This document shows positions 23,396-32,298 of a stretch of 64,000 nt of DNA, one piece after another. The notes beneath the pieces are model-generated. The model did not search any database. It was not told where the DNA came from and worked only from the letters and a program-made list of their open reading frames with translations. How positions within the stretch are numbered: position 1 is the stretch's first letter; every line of letters starts with the position of its first letter. The position numbers and the translations under genes are program-made. The DNA comes from Bacillus pseudomycoides (GTDB lineage: Bacteria; Bacillota; Bacilli; Bacillales; Bacillaceae_G): positions 1-64,000 of the forward strand of contig NZ_NVOY01000004.1 of NCBI RefSeq assembly GCF_002551005.1, written 5' to 3'.

Positions 23396-24907
23396 TTCAT
23401 AAATCTCTTTATACTTCGCCTCTAAATAATCCGCTAAATAGTTCGCATTCAATCCTTCACCGGTTACATCTTGTAAAATTTCTAAAGGCTTTTTCGTTTT
23501 CCCATATTGGTGAATGTTTTTTGTTAACCATTCACCAATTGGTGTCACGTTTCCTTCCGCTAGTAATGCATCAAAGTTCGGAATCTCTTCTAACATCTTA
23601 TGTTTAAATTGCGCTGCGTACATATAACCGAGTGCATAAGATGGGAAGTAGCCAAACGATCCATCTGACCAATGCACATCTTGCAGTACACCCTGTGCAT
23701 CCGTTTCTGGACGTATACCTAAATAACTTTCCATTTTATCATTCCATGCTGCCGGCAAGTCTTTTACTTCTAATGTTCCATCAAATAATTCTTTCTCCAG
23801 TTCATAACGAACCATAACATGAAGCGGATATGTAAGTTCATCTGCCTCAATACGTATAAAGGAAGGCTTTGATTCATTAATCGCATCATAGAATTCATTT
23901 ACAGATACGTTTTCAAATTGTCCATCACTAAATTGTTTCAATACATCATAATTTTTCTTCCAAAATGATTTATTACGTCCAATAAAGTTTTCAAAAAATA
24001 GTGATTGTGATTCGTGAATTCCCATTGATGTACCACTGCAAAGCGGTGTACCTTCTAATTCTTCTGAAATATTTTGTTCGTATACAGCATGTCCACATTC
24101 ATGAATTGTTCCGAAAACTGCCATGCGGAAGTCATTCTCATCATAACGAGTCGTAATGCGAACATCCCCTCTATTTAATGTAATTTCAAAAGGATGTATC
24201 GTTTCATCTAGACGACCGGCCTCGAAATTATAATTTAATTGTTTTAGTAACCCTAAAGTGAAATTCTTTTGTTGTTCTTTTGAAAAATGTTCAAATAAAG
24301 CATTTGTTTTTAATTCTTTATCGGACTTGGAAATTTCTTTTACAAGCGGAACAATACGCTCACGTAGTTGTCCAAATACGTGATCTAACACTTCTACCGT
24401 AATACCTGGCTCATACATATCTAAAAGCGTATTATATTTATAAGTTTCATAACCCCAATATGTAATAAATTTTTTCTTATATTCAACAATTTTTTCTAAG
24501 TATGGTCGAAACATTTCAAAATCAGATTTTTCACGAGCTTCTCCCCAAATACTTTCCGATTTTGCTTGTAATTTGACAAACTCTTCATACTCGGCCTGTG
24601 GAATTTTTTTATTCCGATCATACTCTTTGCGGCACTCTTCTACAATTTTCTTCGTTGTTTCAGAAATTTTATTATCTGCAATTAGCTGTTCTAATTCTTT
24701 TAAATATCTTTCCATCTCACCAGAAGTCGATAATGAAAACACCTCTGATGAAAGCATTCCTATCACTTCCGAACGTTGATCGACACCTTTCTTTGGTGCC
24801 CCCGTTCGTAAATCCCAAAATATTAGGCTTAATGCTTCCCCGTAATTTTCTATCTTTTTCACATATGCTAAAAATTCTTTTTCTACTTCATATGTAGCAA
24901 TCGTCAT
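23390..24907 (-). CDS. ypwA: YpwA, M32-family carboxypeptidase (Taq type)
   Basis: The 505-residue metallocarboxypeptidase removes C-terminal amino acids other than proline from peptides in the cytoplasm. The zinc site HECGH is at residues 269-273, and the third ligand lies in HESQSLFFEN about 28 residues later. Length and alpha-helical composition agree with B. subtilis YpwA. It begins at ATG 24907 with AAAGGAGG upstream, is monocistronic, and its stop codon lies in the right end of the composite repeat. Confidence 0.95.
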   Translation of the reverse strand: MTIATYEVEKEFLAYVKKIENYGEALSLIFWDLRTGAPKKGVDQRSEVIGMLSSEVFSLSTSGEMERYLKELEQLIADNKISETTKKIVEECRKEYDRNKKIPQAEYEEFVKLQAKSESIWGEAREKSDFEMFRPYLEKIVEYKKKFITYWGYETYKYNTLLDMYEPGITVEVLDHVFGQLRERIVPLVKEISKSDKELKTNALFEHFSKEQQKNFTLGLLKQLNYNFEAGRLDETIHPFEITLNRGDVRITTRYDENDFRMAVFGTIHECGHAVYEQNISEELEGTPLCSGTSMGIHESQSLFFENFIGRNKSFWKKNYDVLKQFSDGQFENVSVNEFYDAINESKPSFIRIEADELTYPLHVMVRYELEKELFDGTLEVKDLPAAWNDKMESYLGIRPETDAQGVLQDVHWSDGSFGYFPSYALGYMYAAQFKHKMLEEIPNFDALLAEGNVTPIGEWLTKNIHQYGKTKKPLEILQDVTGEGLNANYLADYLEAKYKEIYEL

Positions 24908-24977
24908 ATTATAAAAACCTCCTTTTTCTACCTCACCCTTATTTCGACATAAACAAATAAATTCCTTTTCTAATAGA

Positions 24978-25008
24978 AAAAAAGCTTGGCAACCGCCAAG
25001 CTTTTTTC
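24978..25008. terminator. Bidirectional terminator between ypvA and ypwA
   Basis: AAAAAGCTTGGC and GCCAAGCTTTTTT form a 9 to 12-base-pair stem with loop AACC, with runs of T on both strands. It ends the ypvA transcript. Confidence 0.9.
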
Positions 25009-25032
25009 GATTAGAAAGAGAAAGATGTCACT

Positions 25033-26970
25033 CTATAACACTGTAGCTTCTACTGGAAGCACTTGTTTCACAGCTTCTACTACTTTTTCATTTTCATCTT
25101 CTGATAGGAATAACGAAATATACCCTTCATCTTCACTCGTACGAATTAATCGACCGATTCCTTGACGAAGACGTAAAATCATATACGGTACATCAACATC
25201 CCAAAATGGATCATTTACGTGCTTACGCTTCGCTTCAAATACAGGATCATTTGGAGGGAATGGAAGCGACCAAATAATGACATGAGATAAGGATGAGCCT
25301 GGAATATCTAATCCTTCCCATAAATGAACCGCACAAAGCACCGTCTCCTCTTCATTTTGGAAACGCGAAACAAGCTGACTAATTTCTTGGTCTCCTTCAT
25401 ATAAGAACGGAACAGACATTTGCTCTTTATTCACATATTCTTTGAATGCCGCAAGCTCTTGTGTTGTACGGAATAATACAAGCGTGCGTCCATTTGTTTT
25501 TTGAATGTTTTCGAGGGTATACTGACATTTTCGTTCCCATTCATTTTCCTTCGCATACGACGGTAAGTACACTTTCATTTGTTCTTCATAATCAAACGGT
25601 GAAGCAACTGAGAATGATAAATAATCTTTTACCCCTAAGCTATTTGCAGTAAATGCAAATGAATTGTTTTCTGATAATGTAGCAGATGAGAAGATGTACG
25701 GGATTTTTTGAGAGAATACTTTTTCTTGCAACACTTCTTCTACAGCACGAGGCATAATCACAAGCGTAAAGGAACCCTCGTTTTCTTCTCCCCACGTAAT
25801 TACATTTTTCTCATGCATAAACAAACGTAATGAATGCTCTAATACATCTAAATGCTCATCAACAATATTTAAATCATATGTGTTTACTGTGTACATTTCA
25901 CTTTCAAAAACTAGTGCATCGCCGACTTCAGAGATTTTTGCATATAGACGTTTTGCTTCTTTCGTGACTTTTTCTGTTAATTGAATTTCTAAACGATCCG
26001 ATCCAACAATTTCCTTCTTACTTTCTTTGAGCGCCTCAAAAAACTGCTCTGTTTGCCAAATTGTTTCTTCTACTAAATGAGCAAACTCTTCACGAATATC
26101 ATTTTGCAGTAATCTTGTTAAAAGTTGTTCCATCATTGTTTGTTTTAAACGATACGTAAGTGCTTTTTGCGCTGCATACTCCACGAGATGACCTTCATCA
26201 AAGACAACACAGCTACTTTCTGGTAACAATGGCATTTGTCCTTCACGCTTACGTGCTTCATATGTCCAAATATAATCCATATAGAAATCTTGCGAACAAA
26301 TAATTAAATCTGCTGCTTTACGATAATGTTCACGAGATAATGTTTGTCCGCAGCGATGACGGGACTCACATGTAAAACAATCTTGGAAATAATCCCACGA
26401 TACTTTAGACCACTCTTCATCATTTAATAATGGAAACTCTTTGCGATCACCGTAATGAGTAAAGTTTTGCATCGTTCCATGATCAAATACGAATTGCGGT
26501 AATTCATAATATAAATCTTCAATTACTTCCGGAGCTCGTCCACTCATTACATCTTCAAGTTTACGTAAACATAGATAATTATCCATTGATTTAGCTAGAC
26601 GCACATCAACTGATAATCCTAATGCTTCTGATAATTTCGCAATGTCTCCTTCTTCTTTTACTAGCTGTTCAATTAATGTTTCGTCTGCACAAGCAATAAC
26701 AGCTGGCTTTCCTGTATAGCGCGCATAACAAATAGCGTATAACAGGTATACAATCGTTTTTCCTGTTCCAACACCCGCTTCAGCAAACATTACTTTTTTC
26801 TCTTGAAATGCTCGTTCTAATTGAAACGCCATAAAAATTTGCTCATCGCGCTCTTCAAATCCCTTTTCTGGTAAAACGTCGTAAAAAACGTCTCCAATCC
26901 ATTCATTTAACTTGTCGAAAAAATTATCTTGTTTCCCCACTTCAAATGGCAGCTTTTGCTTCGTAAACAT
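25033..26970 (-). CDS. ypvA: YpvA, DinG/XPD-like DNA helicase
   Basis: This 645-residue superfamily 2 helicase has Walker A AGVGTGKTIVYLLY near residue 60, a DEGH box in VVFDEGHLVEY, and motif VI as LRQGIGRLIR near the C-terminus. Four cysteines between motifs Ia and II (YLCLRK, then CFTCESRHRC) are placed like the 4Fe-4S cluster of XPD/DinG helicases, which DinG at 41861 seems to lack. It should unwind DNA 5' to 3'. I chose ATG 26970 because GGAGG lies 7 bases upstream; an ATG seven codons earlier overlaps that site. Confidence 0.9.
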   Translation of the reverse strand: MFTKQKLPFEVGKQDNFFDKLNEWIGDVFYDVLPEKGFEERDEQIFMAFQLERAFQEKKVMFAEAGVGTGKTIVYLLYAICYARYTGKPAVIACADETLIEQLVKEEGDIAKLSEALGLSVDVRLAKSMDNYLCLRKLEDVMSGRAPEVIEDLYYELPQFVFDHGTMQNFTHYGDRKEFPLLNDEEWSKVSWDYFQDCFTCESRHRCGQTLSREHYRKAADLIICSQDFYMDYIWTYEARKREGQMPLLPESSCVVFDEGHLVEYAAQKALTYRLKQTMMEQLLTRLLQNDIREEFAHLVEETIWQTEQFFEALKESKKEIVGSDRLEIQLTEKVTKEAKRLYAKISEVGDALVFESEMYTVNTYDLNIVDEHLDVLEHSLRLFMHEKNVITWGEENEGSFTLVIMPRAVEEVLQEKVFSQKIPYIFSSATLSENNSFAFTANSLGVKDYLSFSVASPFDYEEQMKVYLPSYAKENEWERKCQYTLENIQKTNGRTLVLFRTTQELAAFKEYVNKEQMSVPFLYEGDQEISQLVSRFQNEEETVLCAVHLWEGLDIPGSSLSHVIIWSLPFPPNDPVFEAKRKHVNDPFWDVDVPYMILRLRQGIGRLIRTSEDEGYISLFLSEDENEKVVEAVKQVLPVEATVL

Positions 26971-27005
26971 GCTATTCCTCCAACTATTCAATTTCTATAT
27001 AAAAA

Positions 27006-27044
27006 GACAGAGCAACTACTCATAAAAAGAGCAGTTGCTGTTTT
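27006..27044 (-). terminator. Second hairpin upstream of ypvA
   Basis: On the minus strand AGCAACTGCTC pairs with GAGTAGTTGCT around loop TTTTTAT and is followed by CTGTCTTTTTATA. It may be a second terminator for the 61-codon gene or an element in the ypvA leader. Confidence 0.65.
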
Positions 27045-27070
27045 CTTGTTGTTTGCATAACAATTGAGCG

Positions 27071-27102
27071 AAAAAAGTTTTCCTGAATGCAGGAAAACTT
27101 TT
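27071..27102 (-). terminator. Terminator after the 61-codon gene
   Basis: AAAAGTTTTCCT and AGGAAAACTTTT pair around GAATGC, immediately downstream of the 27103 stop, with a T-run on the minus strand. Confidence 0.85.
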
Positions 27103-27288
27103 CTACTCTATCAATGATTTTAAATATCGTTTATCAATTAAAGTTTCATGTGATAAAGCCGATAAATACTCTTCACGTGCTCTTGCTAACTCATAATCGG
27201 CCACGCCGTGAAGGTTTACTTCTTTTTCTAATTCATCATAAGTTCGATGAATAGCCTTTTGAATAATGGAAAATTGCAAACCATCCAT
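27103..27288 (-). CDS. Small hypothetical protein
   Basis: This 61-residue, acidic and helical protein (start MDGLQFSIIQKAIHRTYDEL) has no cysteine, signal or membrane segment. I do not recognise the family. I chose ATG 27288, which has AGGAGG 8 bases upstream, over an ATG twelve codons earlier that lies within or before that site. It lies 63 bases after the ypsC stop on the same strand and has its own terminator, so it probably ends a ypsC transcript. Confidence 0.72.
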   Translation of the reverse strand: MDGLQFSIIQKAIHRTYDELEKEVNLHGVADYELARAREEYLSALSHETLIDKRYLKSLIE

Positions 27289-27351
27289 TAGCGCTTCCTC
27301 CTTTAGATTATCGCATAATAGCAAGTATATGCGTTCTAAAGAAGTTTTATA

Positions 27352-28488
27352 CTAATCGCGCGGCGGGCGTTTACCGAAATACTGGTAGTAATCAGTGCGA
27401 ATAAATCCATTAAATAACTTTCGTTTCTTCGATGCATCTTTGCCATACCATTTCTCAAATTCAGGATGGCTTGTTAATATATATAAAGACCAAGTATCTA
27501 GCGGACGGAATGCCTGTCCCATTTCCGCATACATTTTTTCAACAAGAGGCTTTTCACTTAAACGTTCTCCGTATGGAGGATTCGTCACAACGTAACCATA
27601 TTCCTCTTTTGCCCCAAAATCTTTTACTTGCATTTGCTTAAATGTAATAAGATCACCAAGTCCTACTTCATCAGCGTTATCCTGAGCAACTTGTACCATA
27701 CGATGATCAATGTCTGATCCGATAATTTGAAGTGGTTGGTCGTAATTTGCCAAATCCTCTACTTCTTCACGAGCAATACGCCAGTTTTCTTTACCAACCC
27801 AGCCCCATCCATCAGAAGCGAATTCACGGTTAAAGCCTGGAGCAATATTTTGACCAATTAACGCTGCTTCAAGTGGAATTGTACCAGAACCGCAAAACGG
27901 GTCTACAAACGGGCGATCTGCCTTCCAATTTGTTAACATAATTAACGAAGCTGCCAATGTTTCTTTTAACGGTGCATCCCCTTGTCCAACGCGGTATCCA
28001 CGCTTATGAAGCCCAACACCACTTGCATCAATTGTCAACGTTGCTACATCTTTTAATAGTGCAATCTCAATACGAAATAGCGGTCCATTTTCTTCAAACC
28101 ATGTTGTACGTCTATATGTACTTTTCAGCTTTTCCACGACTGCTTTTTTTACGATACTTTGACAGTCCGGCACACTAAACAATGTAGATTTGATTGATTT
28201 ACCGATAACGGGGAATTCTCCGTTTTCTGGAATATAATCTCCCCAATTTAGTGCTTTTGTTTTTTCAAATAATTCATCAAATGTTGTTGCCTTAAATTCA
28301 CCAACTTTAATTTTCACACGATCCGCTGTACGGAGCCATAAATTACTGCGACAAATAGCTTTTTCGTCCGCTTCAAACGTTACTTTACCATTATCTACCT
28401 GGCATTCATAACCGAGATTGCGAACTTCTCTTGCAACAAGCGCTTCAATTCCCATTGCAGCAGTTGCAATTAAAGTAACTTTTCCCAT
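27352..28488 (-). CDS. ypsC: YpsC, THUMP-domain rRNA N2-guanine methyltransferase (RlmL-like)
   Basis: The 378-residue protein begins with a THUMP RNA-binding domain (residues about 1-160) followed by a Rossmann methyltransferase. The SAM-binding motif is DPFCGSGTIPLEAALIG, and the catalytic motif is NPPYGERL, typical of amino-group methylation of guanine. Family members modify 23S rRNA. ATG 28488 has AGGAG 7 bases upstream; the frame extends further up without another site. In B. subtilis ypsC likewise lies beside rnpB and gpsB. Confidence 0.92.
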   Translation of the reverse strand: MGKVTLIATAAMGIEALVAREVRNLGYECQVDNGKVTFEADEKAICRSNLWLRTADRVKIKVGEFKATTFDELFEKTKALNWGDYIPENGEFPVIGKSIKSTLFSVPDCQSIVKKAVVEKLKSTYRRTTWFEENGPLFRIEIALLKDVATLTIDASGVGLHKRGYRVGQGDAPLKETLAASLIMLTNWKADRPFVDPFCGSGTIPLEAALIGQNIAPGFNREFASDGWGWVGKENWRIAREEVEDLANYDQPLQIIGSDIDHRMVQVAQDNADEVGLGDLITFKQMQVKDFGAKEEYGYVVTNPPYGERLSEKPLVEKMYAEMGQAFRPLDTWSLYILTSHPEFEKWYGKDASKKRKLFNGFIRTDYYQYFGKRPPRD

Positions 28489-28637
28489 CTTCATTCTCCT
28501 TATAATGTATAATCCAGCACTAATCAGCAATACATTCTCCTCTGCTGATCAGTTAAATTCATAACATCTTCATTCAATTTTATTAAGTTTACAAAACTTT
28601 CTTTACCATTTTAACTCACATTCCAAAACTTCATACA

Positions 28638-28671
28638 AATAAAAAGCCCTCCTCTTACGAAGGAGAGCTGA
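28638..28671 (-). terminator. Terminator of rnpB
   Basis: AGCTCTCCT / AGGAGGGCT with a 7-base loop is followed by TTTTATTTG on the minus strand, just after the 3' end of the RNase P RNA. Confidence 0.9.
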
Positions 28672-28683
28672 ACAAATTCATGA

Positions 28684-29093
28684 TTGGTTCATAACGTTCT
28701 GTAAGCCATGTTCTGTACCTTTGTACTGCAAACGGCCCACGCCTCGTACTCCGGTGGCAATCATCTATCTACAGAGCAATTGCATCTGTCCTTTCCCATC
28801 GTTCATTTCCTTAGGAAAAGTTCCCCTACCAATATTTGGGTTTCTCGCTCGTGGGGTTTACCTCGTTCCACTCCCGTCATTTCTTCCGGGACTTCGTCAC
28901 TGTGGCACTTTAAAGGTAGTCAAACCATATCCAGATGGACTTAGGTTTTTTCCCTGCCGTTAATCCAGCTTTACGCCAAATTACCCTAGCTTATGACTTC
29001 GCTAGGCACGAACACTACGACCATCTCAGGTCGTGCGAGCATGGACTTTCCTCTACAACAAAGCGTTGCAGCGATTACCCAAACGTTATGACA
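28684..29093 (-). ncRNA. rnpB: RNase P RNA, Bacillus (B) type
   Basis: The minus strand contains the universal core of RNase P RNA: GGGTAATCGCTGCA and GAGGAAAGTCCATGCTCGCAC near the 5' end; GTGTTCGTGCCTAGCGAAGTC; GAAAGTGCCACAGTGACGAAG; GTGGAACGAGGTAAACCCC; GTAGATAGATGATTGCC; and GTACGAGG with ACATGGCTTACAGAACG at the 3' end. It cleaves 5' leaders from pre-tRNA. The length of about 410 nt fits B-type RNAs. The ends are inferred from the outermost pairing strands (CATAACGTT / AACGTTATG). Confidence 0.98.
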
Positions 29094-29099
29094 TGAATT

Positions 29100-29128
29100 A
29101 GTATAGTTGAAACATAAATATTTTGCAA
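29100..29128 (-). promoter_or_regulatory. Sigma-A promoter of rnpB
   Basis: TTGCAA (29123-29128) and TATACT (29100-29105) are 17 bases apart on the minus strand. The -10 box lies about 7 bases before the predicted 5' end. Confidence 0.85.
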
Positions 29129-29173
29129 CGTTTTTTATCCGGAAAATACTGCGAACTTATTTATTCTCTTCCA

Positions 29174-29515
29174 TTACTCGTATAGTTTACTTCCAAATAC
29201 AGCTTTCTCCAAATTCGAAAGACGTTTTAAAATGTCTGTATTTGTATTGTTATATACTGGTTGTGGAGTAGAAATTGGAGATGGTGTTGGTTGTACTTGT
29301 ACACTCAACGCTTTTTGCTTTTGTTCTTCCAATTCTTGTTTTAAACGTGCATTCTGCTGCTTTAATTGCTCAACTTCCTTATGAAATGCCTCATAGTCCT
29401 TAATAATTAAGTCTAAAAACTTATCAACTTCTTCTTGTTGATATCCTCGCATTCCCGTTTTAAACTCTTTTTCTAAAATATCTTTTGCTGTTAACTTAAT
29501 TTTATCAGAAATCAT
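29174..29515 (-). CDS. gpsB: GpsB, cell division/wall synthesis coordinator
   Basis: The 113-residue protein has a DivIVA-like N-terminal domain ([23 protein letters not shown]), a coiled coil (residues about 40-72), a Pro/Thr-rich linker and a C-terminal helix ([14 protein letters not shown]) that forms the oligomerisation domain. GpsB binds penicillin-binding proteins such as PBP1, here PonA at 35120, and shuttles them between side wall and septum. Gene order next to rnpB, ypsC and ypsA is as in B. subtilis. Confidence 0.96.
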   Translation of the reverse strand: MISDKIKLTAKDILEKEFKTGMRGYQQEEVDKFLDLIIKDYEAFHKEVEQLKQQNARLKQELEEQKQKALSVQVQPTPSPISTPQPVYNNTNTDILKRLSNLEKAVFGSKLYE

Positions 29516-29585
29516 TCATTCCACCTCAAGTCTTTACCAAAACTTTCATTACTTAAATTTTTTCAGAAACAGCTCATTTTGTCAA

Positions 29586-30140
29586 TCATATATCTTTATT
29601 CCACTGCTCTTCTTCTATTATATCTTGTAAATCAGAAAAAAGTATGAAATAACATGGATAATTTTGAGTTTCTGCTTTTTTTCTTCCTACTTCCACCATA
29701 TATTTAGGGCTTCCTGGTTTTTCTTCATCATACATAGCAAGCAGAACATCACTTTTTTCAATTAAAAATTGATTCTTTAAACGGAATTGCTCCGGACTTT
29801 CATATTTTCGCTTTGTTATGCTATCTACATGATCCGCTTGCGAAAGAATGAATTCATAATACTCCCTATTGTTTTCTTTCCAATTTTCTTCCTGTTCTAA
29901 AAAGGGGGTAAATACAGCTAACCTTAAGTCTGGATAATCTAATTGTAAATCAAATACTACTTCAGCTGTCCATAGCTCCACTCCTAATTGCCCACTAATA
30001 ATTACCCATTCTAACCCTTCTTCCAACATAGAAAGTAGTCTTTTGCGCACTGCTTTTTTTATGTACTCTACACCAGGATGTTCATTTGAAAAAAGCCCCA
30101 GTTCAAATGGTTTATATCCTGTAACAGCTACAACTTTCAA
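29586..30140 (-). CDS. ypsA: YpsA, SLOG-fold protein (DUF1273)
   Basis: This 184-residue protein belongs to the SLOG (SMF/DprA-LOG-like) superfamily, Rossmann-like proteins thought to bind nucleotides or nucleotide sugars. The N-terminal [14 protein letters not shown] and the glycine-rich [13 protein letters not shown] segment form the predicted ligand pocket; [15 protein letters not shown] closes it. Work in B. subtilis and S. aureus links YpsA to cell division and oxidative stress. It lies 70 bases upstream of gpsB on the same strand. Confidence 0.93.
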   Translation of the reverse strand: MKVVAVTGYKPFELGLFSNEHPGVEYIKKAVRKRLLSMLEEGLEWVIISGQLGVELWTAEVVFDLQLDYPDLRLAVFTPFLEQEENWKENNREYYEFILSQADHVDSITKRKYESPEQFRLKNQFLIEKSDVLLAMYDEEKPGSPKYMVEVGRKKAETQNYPCYFILFSDLQDIIEEEQWNKDI

Positions 30141-30162
30141 TACAAAACGCCTCTTTTCGTCT

Positions 30163-30194
30163 CAAAAAAAAGAACTAGCAATTTGCTAGTTCTA
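30163..30194 (-). terminator. Terminator of the cotD gene
   Basis: AGAACTAGC / GCTAGTTCT with loop AAATT is followed by TTTTTTT on the minus strand, downstream of the 30204 stop. Confidence 0.9.
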
Positions 30195-30203
30195 GCATAG
30201 CAC

Positions 30204-30707
30204 TTACTTTTTAAACATGCCACCTACATTTGGGCCCATGTTAGCTGCTGGTGATATAGCTTGCGGGCTCACATTCGGTCCAAATGGTGATACTTGACCA
30301 CACGGAGCACATCCTCCAAATCCTGGACCAGGTCCACCGATTCCCCCAACCGCAGGGCCAGGTCCGCCAAATCCTCCAACTCCTGGACCAAATCCACCAA
30401 ATCCTCCAACTCCTGGACCAGGTCCACCGATTCCCCCAACCGCGGGGCCAGGTCCGCCAAATCCTCCAACAAATGCTGGAGGAGCAGGTTGTATAACATT
30501 CACGCTAGAGTTTGTTTGTGGGAAATAATGTTGCTCTTGTACTACTTGATGGTGAACGTGTTTCATGTGTGTTGGATGGATATGAGGTACCACCGTTTTT
30601 GAAAATGTGTGTGTTTCACAACACTTAGTCGGATGCACAATCGGAGGTGTTGTTGCAACTGGTGAAACTGGACCCAATCCTCCAAAACAAGGATGACAAT
30701 GATACAT
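30204..30707 (-). CDS. cotD: CotD-family spore coat protein with Gly-Pro repeats
   Basis: The 167-residue protein keeps the CotD core: a Cys/His-rich front (MYHCHPCFGG), VHPTKCCETHTFSKTVVPHIHPTH-type sequence around residues 24-47, and histidine-rich HVHHQVV. It is an inner-coat structural protein made in the mother cell late in sporulation. Residues 81-130 hold five copies of a 10-residue GGxGGPGPxV unit, giving a collagen-like tail not known from B. subtilis CotD. A sigma-K-like -10 box lies upstream. Confidence 0.9.
   Translation of the reverse strand: MYHCHPCFGGLGPVSPVATTPPIVHPTKCCETHTFSKTVVPHIHPTHMKHVHHQVVQEQHYFPQTNSSVNVIQPAPPAFVGGFGGPGPAVGGIGGPGPGVGGFGGFGPGVGGFGGPGPAVGGIGGPGPGFGGCAPCGQVSPFGPNVSPQAISPAANMGPNVGGMFKK
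30318..30467 (-). repeat. Tandem 30-bp repeats inside cotD
   Basis: Five consecutive 30-bp units encode GGFGGPGPAV, GGIGGPGPGV, GGFGGFGPGV, GGFGGPGPAV and GGIGGPGPGF. Units 1-2 and 4-5 are nearly the same pair at the DNA level, which suggests duplication of a 60-bp or longer block and possible length variation between strains. Confidence 0.9.
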
Positions 30708-30749
30708 AGTCTTTCTCTCCTCTCACAAATTGAAAATAACCTTTCATTT

Positions 30750-30758
30750 TACAATATG
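30750..30758 (-). promoter_or_regulatory. Sigma-K-like -10 box upstream of cotD
   Basis: On the minus strand CATATTGTA fits the sigma-K -10 pattern CATANNNTA, about 45 bases before the cotD start. The -35 (AC-type) is too short to judge. Confidence 0.5.
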
Positions 30759-31152
30759 TGAAAAGGGTAAAAGCCGTTTGTTACAAACACCTATTTCTAT
30801 ATTGGAAATTTGCCTATAAAAATTGTTTAAAGTTTGTGAAAACAAAAATTGTTAATGTAATCATGACAAAAAACAAAAGTAAAATAACTTTCTTCACATT
30901 CGTCCTCTCCATATACAATATTTTTAATGCTACTGTCATTGTAAAATGGATAGGAGGTCCGAACAACTCTTTTTTATGATATTTCACATGCAAAATTTGG
31001 GTATTTATTAGTCCCTGTATATCAAGATATTGTAATTTCCATATAATCTTTTACACGTCTCTTCCTATATAAATGACCTAACAAAACTACCCGAATGATT
31101 TCAATTTCTTCAACTAACCTTTCATGGAAAAGGCATCTATGAAAGATTAATT
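30759..31152. other. Gap between cotD and yppG
   Basis: No gene is supported. A plus-strand frame of 73 codons lies in AT-rich sequence without a binding site. Just after the yppG stop an imperfect inverted repeat (AATCTTTCATAGA / TCATGGAAAGGTT-like, about 31115-31150) could be a weak terminator. Confidence 0.4.
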
Positions 31153-31533
31153 TCATTTTATAAAAAATCCACCTACTTGTTTGACGATACCGGTAATTTG
31201 GTTCATTGCATTCATCATTTGACCTGCAGTACCCATCATTTTATTAATGTCATAATTTCCGTCAGTTGTTTTAAACTGCGACATAAAACTAGAAAATTGA
31301 CCTGGCTGTTGCTTTGTGTAGTTTTGTTTATTCATCATTGGATATGGCGTATGTGGATAAAAAGAAGATTGAGTAGGTTGTTTCGGTGGATAAAAAGTTG
31401 GCTGGTTCATGTGTGGAAGTTGAAAAGGTTGAAAATAATTATTGTAATTCATATAGTAAGGCGTAAAAGGATACATATTATAACGTAAATATGGGTCTTG
31501 TTCACTCTGATACATGTTAGAATGTTGAAACAT
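31153..31533 (-). CDS. yppG: YppG-like coat-associated protein
   Basis: This 126-residue, Tyr/Pro/Gln/Asn-rich protein starts with repeated aromatic and proline residues (YNMYPFTPYYMNYNNYFQPF). It ends with a conserved part, QFKTTDGNYDINKMMGTAGQ then MNAMNQITGIVKQVGGFF, which matches the YppG family of Bacilli. Low complexity and composition resemble spore coat or exosporium proteins, but the role is not established. The stop is at 31153, with a GGAGGGAG-type binding site at the start. Confidence 0.82.
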   Translation of the reverse strand: MFQHSNMYQSEQDPYLRYNMYPFTPYYMNYNNYFQPFQLPHMNQPTFYPPKQPTQSSFYPHTPYPMMNKQNYTKQQPGQFSSFMSQFKTTDGNYDINKMMGTAGQMMNAMNQITGIVKQVGGFFIK

Positions 31534-31632
31534 GCATTCTCCCTCCTCGAACGGTTTGCTATATAGTTAGAATATGAAATCAAAAAGAAAATGTGTAATT
31601 GTCCTGCAAATTACAAAATTGGGTGGGAAGTG

Positions 31633-31866
31633 GTTTATCCCGCTATTCGTGGGCAGTAGACTCCCACCTCAAGATTGAAAGAGAAGCATTGTCCAGCTCT
31701 AGCGGCTAGAATCTCCGGTCGTTTCGCCCCCTCGGACGAGGCAAAAAGCGCCTCTCTGTCACGGGCTCCAACGTCCTGCGATTCTGGGCGAGCCGCTTCC
31801 GCTTTTCTAAAGAAGATAGTTGGGAGATAACTGCCCGTAAAAGCTCGATTGGTTCAACTAACCATC
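31633..31866. repeat. Composite repeat, copy B (outer unit lacking its right end)
   Basis: The left end TTATCCCGCTATTCGTGGGC and the inner unit (31686-31808) match copy A. The segment AACTGCCCGTAAAAGC and GATTGGTTCAACTAACC after the insert is also present, but the terminal hairpin and AAGTTTCACTTTA end are missing. It lies in the roughly 530-base gap between yppG and yppF, where I see no gene. Confidence 0.8.
31686..31808. repeat. Inner GC-rich repeat, copy B
   Basis: This 123-bp unit matches 23167-23290 with about three substitutions (GTCACGGGC for GTCGGGGGC, and CTGGGCG for CTGAGCG). High identity in noncoding DNA 8 kb apart implies recent spread or gene conversion. Confidence 0.85.
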
Positions 31867-32063
31867 CGGACATGTATCACCGGTTACCTTCTAACTCTAT
31901 TTCCTTTCACTAAAAGTTTGAAATAAGGTTCTTACTGTCTAAAATAGCGTGATACCGTAATACAAACCTTAATTTTAAAGAAATTTAAATTTTCGAAAAA
32001 TAAAAAAGTAAGCGTTTGTATGCTACCATTAAATAGAAAAGATTCTTATGGGGAGGAATCAAC

Positions 32064-32273
32064 ATGGTGTTAGGGGACTTAAAACAAGAATTCGTCGTAA
32101 AAAAGGGGTATGAACCTGAAGATTTAAATGAGTTACTTGATTTCGCAAGACATTATTATCTACAAGGAAAAATTTGTTTATCAGAGTATAGAAGTGTAAT
32201 ACGTGAATTAGAAACAATAGGGGCTACAAAACCAACTTACGAAACAGAAAAAGATATTATAACTGAAGCATAA
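32064..32273 (+). CDS. yppF: YppF-like small protein
   Basis: This 69-residue protein resembles YppF: a helical core with GYEPEDLNELLDFARHYYLQ and ISEYRSVIREL-like sequence (SEYRSVIRELETIG). Its function is unknown. In B. subtilis it lies between yppG and yppE, as here, although here it is on the opposite strand to both. The start ATG 32064 has GGGGAGG upstream. A short GC-rich hairpin after the stop (about 32275-32300) may terminate it. Confidence 0.8.
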   Translation: MVLGDLKQEFVVKKGYEPEDLNELLDFARHYYLQGKICLSEYRSVIRELETIGATKPTYETEKDIITEA

Positions 32274-32298
32274 AAAAAGAGGGGGCTTTCCCCTCTTA

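Noticed and set aside
30269-30602. Repeated frames on both strands in the cotD tail, and a CRISPR-like look of 30-bp units
   Set aside because: The units are directly adjacent without spacers and encode the GGxGGPGPxV repeats of CotD in the true frame.
30758-30979. A 73-codon plus-strand frame between cotD and yppG
   Set aside because: No binding site, AT-rich, overlaps the likely cotD promoter.
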